Origin: Limnobacter parvus | GTDB lineage: Bacteria; Pseudomonadota; Gammaproteobacteria; Burkholderiales; Burkholderiaceae_B | NCBI RefSeq assembly: GCF_024623725.1 | Contig: NZ_JANKHG010000018.1 | Location: 246,602-310,601, forward strand | Reading direction: 5' to 3' | DNA length: 64,000 nucleotides | Shown: one piece after another, positions 7,148-13,448 of the stretch | How positions within the stretch are numbered: position 1 is the stretch's first letter | Layout: each line of letters opens with the position of its first letter | Position numbers and translations under genes: made by a program | Notes under the pieces: generated by a model | Told to the model about the DNA's origin: nothing | The model's input: the letters and a program-made list of their open reading frames with translations, nothing else | Database searches by the model: none

Positions 7148-7954
7148 TCAACCTTCCTTGAATGGATTCAGGCGATTACCCAGGTGGTACTGAAGACCCA
7201 CCGGTAAGGGCCTCATGCTGCCGGCCAGGATCTTGTTGACGGTGCCGGGCACGCACACGGGCTTGCCCTTCATCACGGCCTTCCAGCCTTCACGCACAAC
7301 GTCGTCTGCCTCCTGCCAAAGCATGTCGGGTAACTTGTCTGCGGAATCGCGCGTGCCCATCGTGTCGTGGAATTCACTGCGTGTAAAACCCGGGCACAGC
7401 GCCGTCACATGAATGCCTTGTGGCTTCAGTTCCATGTCCAGCGATTGCGACATGCCCAGCACATAACTCTTGATGCCGGTGTACAGCAGGCTGGCGCCTG
7501 GTGGCGAAAACGCAGCCAAAGAGGAAAGATTAACAATACGGCCCCAGCCACGTTCCTGCATACCGGGCAGCACGCGATGGCAAAGCTCGGTGAGGGCGGT
7601 AACCATCAGCTGAATTTCGGCAGCCAGCTTTGGCCATGGCGTGTCTGCAAACGCTGTTTTGCCGGAAAGGCCCGCATTGTTAACAAGCACGTCAATGGCA
7701 ATGCCCTGCTTCTGGGCGAAAGCCATGATTTCGGCTGGTGCAGCCGGGTCGTTAAGGTCGGCGGCAAATACATCGCAGCGCACGCCGTACTGCGCAGTCA
7801 GCGCATCAGCAAGTTCCTTTAAGCGATCTATGCGGCGTGCAACCAGCAGCAGCGCATATCCTTCCGAGGCCAGATGGCGTGCAAAAGCAGCGCCAATGCC
7901 TGCGGAAGCGCCTGTAACCAGTGCAGTACGTTGGGTGGTATTCATGGTGTTCAT
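7148..7954 (-). CDS. short-chain dehydrogenase/reductase
   Basis: This classical SDR has 268 residues. It shows the cofactor loop TGASAGIG (about 14-21), an Arg pair after beta-2 (VARRIDR) that favours NADP(H), the NNAG motif, the catalytic Ser in NLSSLAAF, and the YTGIK active-site pair. The C-terminal part (WKAVMKGKPVCVPG, NKILAGSMRPLP) resembles SDRs annotated as acting on fatty or sterol-like substrates; the substrate is unknown. It overlaps the upstream hypothetical gene by four bases (ATGA). The pair is transcribed divergently from a TetR regulator. A second in-frame ATG at 7945 is an alternative start. Confidence 0.88.
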   Translation of the reverse strand: MNTMNTTQRTALVTGASAGIGAAFARHLASEGYALLLVARRIDRLKELADALTAQYGVRCDVFAADLNDPAAPAEIMAFAQKQGIAIDVLVNNAGLSGKTAFADTPWPKLAAEIQLMVTALTELCHRVLPGMQERGWGRIVNLSSLAAFSPPGASLLYTGIKSYVLGMSQSLDMELKPQGIHVTALCPGFTRSEFHDTMGTRDSADKLPDMLWQEADDVVREGWKAVMKGKPVCVPGTVNKILAGSMRPLPVGLQYHLGNRLNPFKEG

Positions 7955-8523
7955 GCTCCTGAAAATGCGGGCAATTCCCGCGATCCGATAACAAAATTCT
8001 TGCGTACCTGGCCGATGTCGCCTTGATACGGTGCAACAGGGCCTTCGAGCACAAAGGGAAGGGGAATATGACGTTGACCCTTGCTAAAACCCCAGGTACC
8101 AATGCCGAGATAAAGCCCAGGCCCTACCCTGCGTACCTCGTCCACCATGTTCACATCGCCGCACAGGGATTCGAAATGGCGGTAAACAAGTTGGTAGGCC
8201 GGCCGGCCATCGAAGCGAGAGGGTGCCAGCAGGGTTAGCATGGGATAGTGCTGCACAAGCTGACCACCCTGCAGAAAGGTGTTGTAACCCCGGCCAGTTT
8301 CGCCATCCACCGACCGGAAGGCTTTGGATTGCCAGCTTCTGATGGGGTTGGCCACCGCCACCCAGCCGAAAGCCTTGGCCAGCAAGTTTGGCTGCGTTAG
8401 TAGACTTGCCCGGTAATCACCCTGCATTTCCTGTATTTCTGGGGCTTGCAGTGTTGTAAACAGCTGAAGTAGCTCGTTTGTGGGAAGCCGATGCAAATCG
8501 GCTTTTAAAAGCGCTTTAGCCAT
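7951..8523 (-). CDS. conserved hypothetical protein in TetR-SDR operon
   Basis: This 190-residue protein appears soluble, with no signal peptide or membrane segment. The most regular part is SRFDGRPAYQLVYRHFESLC followed by DVNMVDEVRRVGPGLYLGIG, with glycine-rich turns that look like a small beta-barrel or lipocalin-like fold. No family name can be given with confidence. It is the first gene of an operon with the SDR, and its promoter region holds two 19-bp palindromes probably bound by the divergent TetR protein. Co-regulation suggests a lipid- or ketone-related role. Confidence 0.65.
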   Translation of the reverse strand: MAKALLKADLHRLPTNELLQLFTTLQAPEIQEMQGDYRASLLTQPNLLAKAFGWVAVANPIRSWQSKAFRSVDGETGRGYNTFLQGGQLVQHYPMLTLLAPSRFDGRPAYQLVYRHFESLCGDVNMVDEVRRVGPGLYLGIGTWGFSKGQRHIPLPFVLEGPVAPYQGDIGQVRKNFVIGSRELPAFSGA

Positions 8524-8546
8524 TTTTTTCTATCCTTGCAGGCTGC

Positions 8547-8598
8547 TGTTGAATGCTATTCAACACAATACTATCTGATTGTTGAATGACATTCAACA
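8547..8598. promoter_or_regulatory. twin TetR operators
   Basis: Two 19-bp palindromes, each TGTTGAATG, one central base, then CATTCAACA or a one-base variant, lie at 8547-8565 and 8580-8598. Their centres are 33 bp apart. They sit between the divergent start codons of the hypothetical/SDR operon (8523) and the TetR gene (8667). A pair of near-identical palindromes in a divergent tetR promoter is the expected arrangement for autorepression plus control of the neighbour. Confidence 0.82.
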
Positions 8599-8666
8599 CC
8601 TGTTACAATGTTGTTAGCAATTTTGATGGGCGCAAGGCCCATGAGTGAAGGAAGCAGGAGCCCAAG

Positions 8667-9203
8667 ATGGCAAAAACAAAGCGTGATCAAGACCGCGAGG
8701 CCAAGCACAAGGAAATTGTTGCAGCCGCGCGGGCACTGTTCATTGACGAAGGCTACGAGGCCACATCGATGAGTCGCCTGGCCGCGACCGCAGGGGTAGC
8801 ACCCAACACCATTTACTGGTATTTCAAGGACAAAGATGAGGTGTTGGTCGCTGTGCTCGATGCCGAGTTCTCGGCAAGCGTTGAGGGCTATGTACTGTTA
8901 TCGGCATCGAACCCCACAGACCGAATGCTTTGGGTTGCAAGCCAGCTTAAACGGGTCAGCCGCCTGGTCAGCACCGTGCACAGTAGGCTGGAGAAGTCTG
9001 CGACCATCAATGCCTGGCACGATCAGTTCCATTTGCTGAGTGAAGAAATGCTGCGCTTTGAGTTACAGCAAGCAGGGGTGGCGCCAGACATGATTGAAGC
9101 CAGAGTGAAAATCAGCGTGTTCACCATTGAGGGACTGCTTGCGCATCCACTTCCAGAACCGGAAAAGCGCGCCATCTGTGCCGCGCTTCTCAGTGTTTCT
9201 TGA
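8667..9203 (+). CDS. TetR/AcrR-family regulator
   Basis: This 178-residue regulator has an N-terminal TetR helix-turn-helix (IVAAARALFIDEGYEATSMS, then AGVAPNTIYWYFKDKDEVL, about residues 17-57). Its C-terminal ligand-binding domain of about 120 residues is unlike any I can name. It should bind the twin palindromes at 8547-8598, repress itself and the divergent hypothetical-SDR operon, and release on binding a small hydrophobic ligand. The chain is slightly shorter than the usual 190-220 residues but shows no sign of truncation. AGGAG lies nine bases before the ATG. Confidence 0.88.
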   Translation: MAKTKRDQDREAKHKEIVAAARALFIDEGYEATSMSRLAATAGVAPNTIYWYFKDKDEVLVAVLDAEFSASVEGYVLLSASNPTDRMLWVASQLKRVSRLVSTVHSRLEKSATINAWHDQFHLLSEEMLRFELQQAGVAPDMIEARVKISVFTIEGLLAHPLPEPEKRAICAALLSVS

Positions 9204-9264
9204 ATATGAAAAGGTTTTAATCAAAGGGCCTTGTCGGCCAATCTGAAGCAGTCCTCATCCTGGA

Positions 9265-10467
9265 TTACGCGTTGCCCGCGCGTAATTGCGAATAAAAAAA
9301 GCGGACCATCTCGGCCGAAGCATCCGGTCCGCCCATGTCGGTGTACGACCCTTGTGAACTGCCGCCTGACCACGCGTGGCCAGCGCCATGCACCACCCAT
9401 TCCTCGACAACAGGTTGGTCCGTTGCATCGGCATACACTGTTTGGCTGTACTGGCGGCCACCTGCTGTCGAACCCTGACTAACACTGCTTTGCAAACGCG
9501 ATTCGCCCGAGTGGCTACGGATGGCCTGCTCGACGATTTCGGTGCCATTTTGCGCGTCGACTGTATGGTCGCGGTCGCCATGAAAAACAATGGTTGGCAC
9601 GCCACATCGCCCTGCTGCCTGATGGGCGCTCGATCCAGTTCGATTCGGCATACCGGGCAGGCCTGTGCTTCTTTTCATGGCACCGAAGGCAGAGGGCATG
9701 TCGTGGGCAGCGCCATAAGGCAAGCCGGAATGGGCGCCAACCGCAGCATAAATGTCAGGGTAGGTTACGCCGAGAATAACGGCCATGGCGGCCCCCGCCG
9801 ACAGCCCGGCCACGAACACGCGACGTTCATCCACGTGATAATTGGCCACAACTTCTTTCGTGATACCGGCGATCAGTGCGGGCTCGCCGCGGTCGCGATC
9901 CTGGTCTTCCGAGCGGAACCAGTTCCAGCACTTTGAGCCATTCGCATTGGCGGCTTGGGCGGGATAAACCACCAGAAAACCGTGCTGCTCGGCCAAGGCA
10001 TTCATCCGCGTGCCGGCAGCGAAGTCATCTGGCGATTGGGTGCAGCCATGCAACATCACGACCACCGGTACCGGTTCGCCCAGCTGGCCTGCATAGCTCG
10101 CCGGGATGTAAAGCTTGTAGGCTCGCGTGCCGGCATGGTTGGTGAACGACCGGCTAAGGAACTCGCCACGTTCGTCGGGCGTGACGATTTCCCGGGCAAC
10201 CCCCTCAATGATCACACCTCGCTCGCTGGCTGCTGGCACATGCTGGTTTAGGCCGGCGTGGTTTAAGCCAGCGGTGGAAAGCGATTGCTGAATGGTGTCC
10301 ATGACATTTTTCATCGGACCCGTCTGCGTATTCAGACCGGCCGAGCTGAGCGCCCCATTGATCGTCGCGTTGATTGAATCAATATTGAACGAGCCCATCG
10401 GGAATGATGTTTTGGGCAAGGGCATTGCCTTGAAAAAGCGGCTACGCAGATCGTCAGAAAGTTTCAT
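9265..10467 (-). CDS. PHB-depolymerase-family esterase
   Basis: This 400-residue enzyme belongs to the esterase/PHB depolymerase family (PF10503-like). The oxyanion segment is VVVMLHGCTQSPDDFAAGT, the nucleophile lies in GLSAGAAMA, the acid is probably in FHGDRDHTVD, and the His is in GAGHAWSGG. The first 90 residues are a low-complexity helical region (SSAGLNTQTG, STAGLNHAGLN) with no clear signal peptide. It may therefore be intracellular or exported by another route. Substrates in the family include short-chain polyhydroxybutyrate and feruloyl or acetyl esters. It lies downstream of a CopG-like gene on the same strand. An 8-bp inverted repeat (9262-9284) covers its stop codon. Confidence 0.82.
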   Translation of the reverse strand: MKLSDDLRSRFFKAMPLPKTSFPMGSFNIDSINATINGALSSAGLNTQTGPMKNVMDTIQQSLSTAGLNHAGLNQHVPAASERGVIIEGVAREIVTPDERGEFLSRSFTNHAGTRAYKLYIPASYAGQLGEPVPVVVMLHGCTQSPDDFAAGTRMNALAEQHGFLVVYPAQAANANGSKCWNWFRSEDQDRDRGEPALIAGITKEVVANYHVDERRVFVAGLSAGAAMAVILGVTYPDIYAAVGAHSGLPYGAAHDMPSAFGAMKRSTGLPGMPNRTGSSAHQAAGRCGVPTIVFHGDRDHTVDAQNGTEIVEQAIRSHSGESRLQSSVSQGSTAGGRQYSQTVYADATDQPVVEEWVVHGAGHAWSGGSSQGSYTDMGGPDASAEMVRFFYSQLRAGNA

Positions 10468-10490
10468 AATTTTGTCCTTGAGAAATTAAG

Positions 10491-10529
10491 CTCAGTGAAT
10501 AAGTTCAGTGAATGAGTTCAGTGAATGCG
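10491..10529. repeat. three 13-bp tandem repeats
   Basis: Three consecutive copies of a 13-bp unit, (C/T)TCAGTGAATNNG, occupy 10491-10503, 10504-10516 and 10517-10529. The third copy contains the stop codon of the CopG-like gene, and the first two fill most of the spacer before the esterase gene. The array probably arose by slippage. It changes the distance between the two cistrons and provides alternative in-frame stops. No binding function is known. Confidence 0.75.
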
Positions 10530-10943
10530 ATCGGCCAGTGCCTTACGCACTGCCGCGCTCGCCTGAAAGGCGCCCAGAACAACAACCGATTCGATGGTGG
10601 CGCGAGCCAGTTCAGGGGAAACGTCGTCGGCAATCCGCGCCAGGCCAAGGACCTGAATCTGCAGCATTTCTCCGGCGGCCAATGCCCGCTCAAGATCGGC
10701 ACGGGTAAGGTGCTGCAAACCCAGCAACAAGGTTCGGCGAGCGATTGTCTGCTTGACTTCCTCGGCGTGCACGGTCAGCTGATTGCGGATCGCGGTGCGA
10801 ATAAGGTCGGTGCGGTTCGAATAGAACCCCTCCTGAACCAGAAGGTCGATCTGCCCCAGATCAACAACGCCCAGATTAATCGTCAACTTTTCGGTTTCGC
10901 CGACTCGGGGTCGAACTTCAATTTCATTTTTTGCCATCTGCAT
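10518..10943 (-). CDS. CopG-like ribbon-helix-helix protein
   Basis: This protein of about 141 residues has an N-terminal ribbon-helix-helix: the strand KLTINLGVVDLGQIDLLV, then EGFYSNRTDLIRTAIRNQLT. The C-terminal region is helical with about 80 residues (RTLLLGLQHLTRADLERALA and onward), longer than simple CopG antitoxins. Related genes are found next to PHB-depolymerase-type esterases in Burkholderiales, as here, so it may regulate or accompany that enzyme. I used the ATG at 10943. A TTG at 10952 and an ATG at 10937 are in frame, and the ribosome site does not settle the choice. Confidence 0.72.
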   Translation of the reverse strand: MQMAKNEIEVRPRVGETEKLTINLGVVDLGQIDLLVQEGFYSNRTDLIRTAIRNQLTVHAEEVKQTIARRTLLLGLQHLTRADLERALAAGEMLQIQVLGLARIADDVSPELARATIESVVVLGAFQASAAVRKALADRIH

Positions 10944-11169
10944 AACATCCAATTACCCTCTACATGGATGGTATTTAAACACGTGAAGCGGCAAAGAGCA
11001 AATTGTTTTGGAATTAAACGAAGAGACCGATAGGCTGCGCCTGCGGTCGTGACCTGAGCATTAAGGAAGTTCAACTGGATGCGGGTGAGTTACTAAAGAT
11101 TGCAGCGGTCGTTATTTGCAACGCAAACTATCGTCTTATGTATACCCCTGTTATCGAGTACGGGCTAAC

Positions 11170-11490
11170 CTATTTAATCTGCTTGCCCCGAATCAACAAG
11201 TACAAAGCAAACCCCACCGCCACCCCGGGTACAACGCCCAAAAGCAGGCAAACCCACCCGTACCGAACTGCATGGGTTTTGGCTTCATAAACCACCCAAG
11301 TCGCAAGAATAAACCAGCACACCAGAACGTCGGTCGAGTAGCCGCTGGCATAGGGGTTCACAAATCCAGCTGCAAAAGCACCCCACACATCCGGATTTTC
11401 GACTAAGGGCGGTACAACAACCAACGCAAAAAACCCGGTGAAGAAAAGAGCTGCGAGAAGCAAAATTGCTTTAAAGACTGATTCGGACAT
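11170..11490 (-). CDS. DUF2834-type membrane protein
   Basis: This 106-residue protein has three hydrophobic helices: residues 8-28, about 55-68 and 78-100. The pattern of a short N-terminal helix, a loop WGAFAAGFVNPYASGYSTDV, then DVLVCWFILATWVVYEA fits the DUF2834 family of small membrane proteins. No function is established for the family. It sits alone between the CopG-like gene and the alternative oxidase gene, which is divergent from it across 170 bases. Confidence 0.7.
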   Translation of the reverse strand: MSESVFKAILLLAALFFTGFFALVVVPPLVENPDVWGAFAAGFVNPYASGYSTDVLVCWFILATWVVYEAKTHAVRYGWVCLLLGVVPGVAVGFALYLLIRGKQIK

Positions 11491-11597
11491 GGTGCGATTT
11501 TCTCCGTGGCAAGGTGTGCGAATTATGGATTTCCACCCAATAGGGCCTAAGCTAGCCTACATACCTATATAAGCGTAGACTAATTCTTAGTAAACCA

Positions 11598-11623
11598 GAT
11601 TCATACATTTTTCGATATGAATC
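11598..11623. promoter_or_regulatory. inverted repeat upstream of alternative oxidase
   Basis: A perfect 8-bp inverted repeat, GATTCATA (11598-11605) and TATGAATC (11616-11623) with a 10-base spacer, lies 37 bases before the alternative oxidase start. Its size and place fit a dimeric regulator site. It does not match the FNR/NnrR core (TTGAT-N4-ATCAA). It is also in the intergenic region shared with the DUF2834 gene, so it could serve either promoter. Confidence 0.55.
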
Positions 11624-11660
11624 AGCCTGCCTCGCCACAGCATTAAATGGAGTTGAACAC

Positions 11661-12260
11661 ATGGAACCGGTACCCAAGGATTTCTCAGACAAGTTCGCCA
11701 AATCCCTCACAATGTTCTTTCGGTGGTTCGCAGACACCTTCTTTGCCAAACGCTATGGCAACCGTGCTGTTGTTCTGGAAACAGTGGCTGGCGTACCCGG
11801 TATGGTCGCCGGAATGTGGATTCATTTGAAAAGTTTGAGAAAAATGCAGACCGGCTATGGGCCCAAAATTCGTACTTTGCTGGAAGAAGCTGAAAACGAG
11901 CGCATGCATTTGATGATCTTTCTTGAAATTGCTAAACCAAGCACCATGGAACGCTTGTTGGTTTTGTTTGCCCAACTGGTGTTTTGGCACTTCTACTTTA
12001 TTTTGTATGTGTTTTTCCCAAAAACTGCGCACCGCATGGTGGGGTACTTCGAGAACCAGGCGGTGATCAGTTACACCGAGTACTTGAACGAAATTGACTC
12101 TGGCCGAATTGAAAACATCGCCGCGCCGAAAATTGCGATCGACTATTACAAGCTACAACCCGACGCCAAACTGCGTGACGTGGTGATTGCCGTAAGAAAT
12201 GACGAACAAGGCCACGCCGACGTAAATCATGACATTGCCGACAACCCGATATTGAATTGA
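11661..12260 (+). CDS. aox: alternative oxidase (ubiquinol oxidase)
   Basis: This 199-residue protein is a bacterial alternative oxidase, a di-iron carboxylate enzyme that passes electrons from ubiquinol to oxygen without pumping protons and resists cyanide. All six expected iron ligands are present: Glu40 in LETVAGVPGM, Glu80 and His83 in ENERMH, Glu131 in YFENQAV, and Glu182 and His185 in DEQGHADVNH. Glu131 is followed by Asn-Gln where eukaryotic enzymes usually have two more Glu. The protein lacks the long N-terminal extension of plant enzymes. It should sit on the inner membrane face. The ATG at 11661 has GGAG eight bases upstream. A dyad at 11598-11623 may control it. Confidence 0.93.
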   Translation: MEPVPKDFSDKFAKSLTMFFRWFADTFFAKRYGNRAVVLETVAGVPGMVAGMWIHLKSLRKMQTGYGPKIRTLLEEAENERMHLMIFLEIAKPSTMERLLVLFAQLVFWHFYFILYVFFPKTAHRMVGYFENQAVISYTEYLNEIDSGRIENIAAPKIAIDYYKLQPDAKLRDVVIAVRNDEQGHADVNHDIADNPILN

Positions 12261-12282
12261 GCGCTTCAACATCTTTTCCGCG

Positions 12283-12328
12283 CTTCAAAACCCGAGCAGG
12301 TCAGCGCTGGCGCGTCTCGGGTTTGAAG
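12283..12328. terminator. bidirectional hairpin between convergent genes
   Basis: CTTCAAAACCCGAG (12283-12296) and CTCGGGTTTGAAG (12316-12328) pair over 13 bp with one bulged A. The loop of 19 bases itself contains an AGCGCT palindrome. The hairpin lies between the end of the alternative oxidase gene (12260) and the end of the convergent small membrane protein gene (12334). There is no clear T-run, so it may act with Rho or as a processing barrier. Confidence 0.5.
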
Positions 12329-12333
12329 CTTCA

Positions 12334-12663
12334 TCAATCCAGCATGAAATTCGGATCACGCATATTTGGGTCATCTTCCGTACTGTTCCTGTTGTAACAA
12401 GCAACACTGCAACACAGCACGGCCAAACCGCTGATTACGCCCCCTAAAATCACGTTGTACGACAGTGCCAGTCCTGGGCCTGCAACAACGCAGGCCGCTC
12501 CACTCAGGCCGCTCCAGACAAAAATATCGTGGGCCGTGCACCTTGTTGATGAGTTGTTGGGGCTTAGCTGATTCAGTTCATGGATGCCATTCCTTCCCTG
12601 CATTGACTCACACACAGGCGCAGAGCTGTTAGGGGCTGCACTTCCCGCTGAAGCGTTGATCAT
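12334..12663 (-). CDS. small membrane protein, unknown
   Basis: This 109-residue protein starts at an ATG at 12663; an upstream in-frame ATG at 12798 would run over the divergent promoter region. It has a polar Asn/Ser-rich first half (SAGSAAPNSSAPVCES). Two hydrophobic segments follow around residues 50-68 (FVWSGLSGAACVVAGPGLAL) and 70-89 (YNVILGGVISGLAVLCCSVA), then a short acidic tail (DDPNMRDPN). There is no signal peptide and no known family. The polar unstructured start followed by a membrane hairpin resembles small secreted effectors or their partners, but this is only a shape argument. Confidence 0.5.
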   Translation of the reverse strand: MINASAGSAAPNSSAPVCESMQGRNGIHELNQLSPNNSSTRCTAHDIFVWSGLSGAACVVAGPGLALSYNVILGGVISGLAVLCCSVACYNRNSTEDDPNMRDPNFMLD

Positions 12664-12720
12664 TTTTATTTCCGTGTTGTAAATAGGACCACTAAGTAGC
12701 TGGGCCTTTGAATTCGTTCC

Positions 12721-12740
12721 TTTGTGACATGTATTACAAA
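12721..12740. promoter_or_regulatory. CRP/FNR-family-like dyad
   Basis: A 20-base dyad with arms TTTGTGA (12721-12727) and TTACAAA (12734-12740) lies between the divergent small membrane protein gene (start 12663) and the MBL hydrolase gene (start 12800). The inner part reads TGTGA-N6-TTACA, one base from the E. coli CRP consensus TGTGA-N6-TCACA. Its right arm belongs to a 14-base string, TTACAAACATTGAA, that recurs exactly at the edd promoter (19151-19164). Confidence 0.5.
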
Positions 12741-12799
12741 CATTGAATCGCCACAGCAAACTCACTACCATTACCTCTATTTCAAACCAGTCACCCACT

Positions 12800-13444
12800 A
12801 TGCTTCACTACCACACCATACCGGTTACCCAATTTGCGCAGAACTGCTCCATCGTGTGGTGCGGTGAAACCAACAAGGCAGCGATCATCGACCCGGGCGG
12901 CGATCTTCAAAAACTGAACAAAGCAATCGCCGACCGCAAACTGGAACTGGAAGCGATTTGGCTGACCCATGCACACATTGACCATGCTGGTGGTGTGGCA
13001 GAATTGGCCACACAGTTGAAGTTGCCCATTATCGGCCCGCACGAGGGCGACCAGTTCTGGATAGACCGCCTGGCCGATCAAAGCCGCATGTTCAACTTTC
13101 CACCAAGCAAGCCCTTCACGCCCAGCCGCTGGCTAAGCGATGGCGACACGGTGCAAATTGGCAACTGCACCTTGAATGTTCGCCATTGCCCTGGCCACAC
13201 ACCGGGCCATGTGGTGTTTTATTCAGAAGAAGCAAAACGTGCCTTTGTGGGCGATGTGCTGTTTGTGGGCAGCATGGGCCGAACCGACTTTCCCGGTGGC
13301 GACCATGAAACCCTGATCGACAGCATTCGGAACCGGCTGTGGCCCATGGGCAACGACACCGTGTTCATTCCCGGCCATGGCCCGGAAGGCAGCTTTGGGC
13401 AGGAGCGCCGAAGCAACCCGTATGTGCGCGACTTGCAATTTTAA
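12800..13444 (+). CDS. glyoxalase-II-like metallo-beta-lactamase hydrolase
   Basis: This 214-residue MBL-fold enzyme carries THAHIDHAGG (metal ligands), the ligand His in HCPGHTPGHV, the bridging Asp in FVGDVLFVGSMGRTDFPGG, and the late IPGHGP. The order and spacing match the short glyoxalase II / GloC type, which hydrolyses S-lactoylglutathione or related thioesters with two bound metal ions. The chain lacks the extra C-terminal substrate domain of GloB, supporting the short type. It is cytoplasmic. The ATG at 12800 was chosen over an in-frame ATG at 12743 because the family starts near MLHYHTIPV. Confidence 0.87.
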   Translation: MLHYHTIPVTQFAQNCSIVWCGETNKAAIIDPGGDLQKLNKAIADRKLELEAIWLTHAHIDHAGGVAELATQLKLPIIGPHEGDQFWIDRLADQSRMFNFPPSKPFTPSRWLSDGDTVQIGNCTLNVRHCPGHTPGHVVFYSEEAKRAFVGDVLFVGSMGRTDFPGGDHETLIDSIRNRLWPMGNDTVFIPGHGPEGSFGQERRSNPYVRDLQF

Positions 13445-13448
13445 ACTC

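Noticed and set aside
9262-9284. Inverted repeat ATTACGCG/CGCGTAAT as a terminator of the esterase gene
   Set aside because: It overlaps the stop codon and coding end, has no T-run, and may only reflect codon content. It was noted in the esterase entry only.
11018-11169. Open stretch reading KEVQLDAGELLKIAAVVI between the CopG-like and DUF2834 genes
   Set aside because: It has no suitable start codon or ribosome site, and its short resemblance to a segment of the 5683-6183 protein is only six residues. It could be a gene remnant but is not supported.
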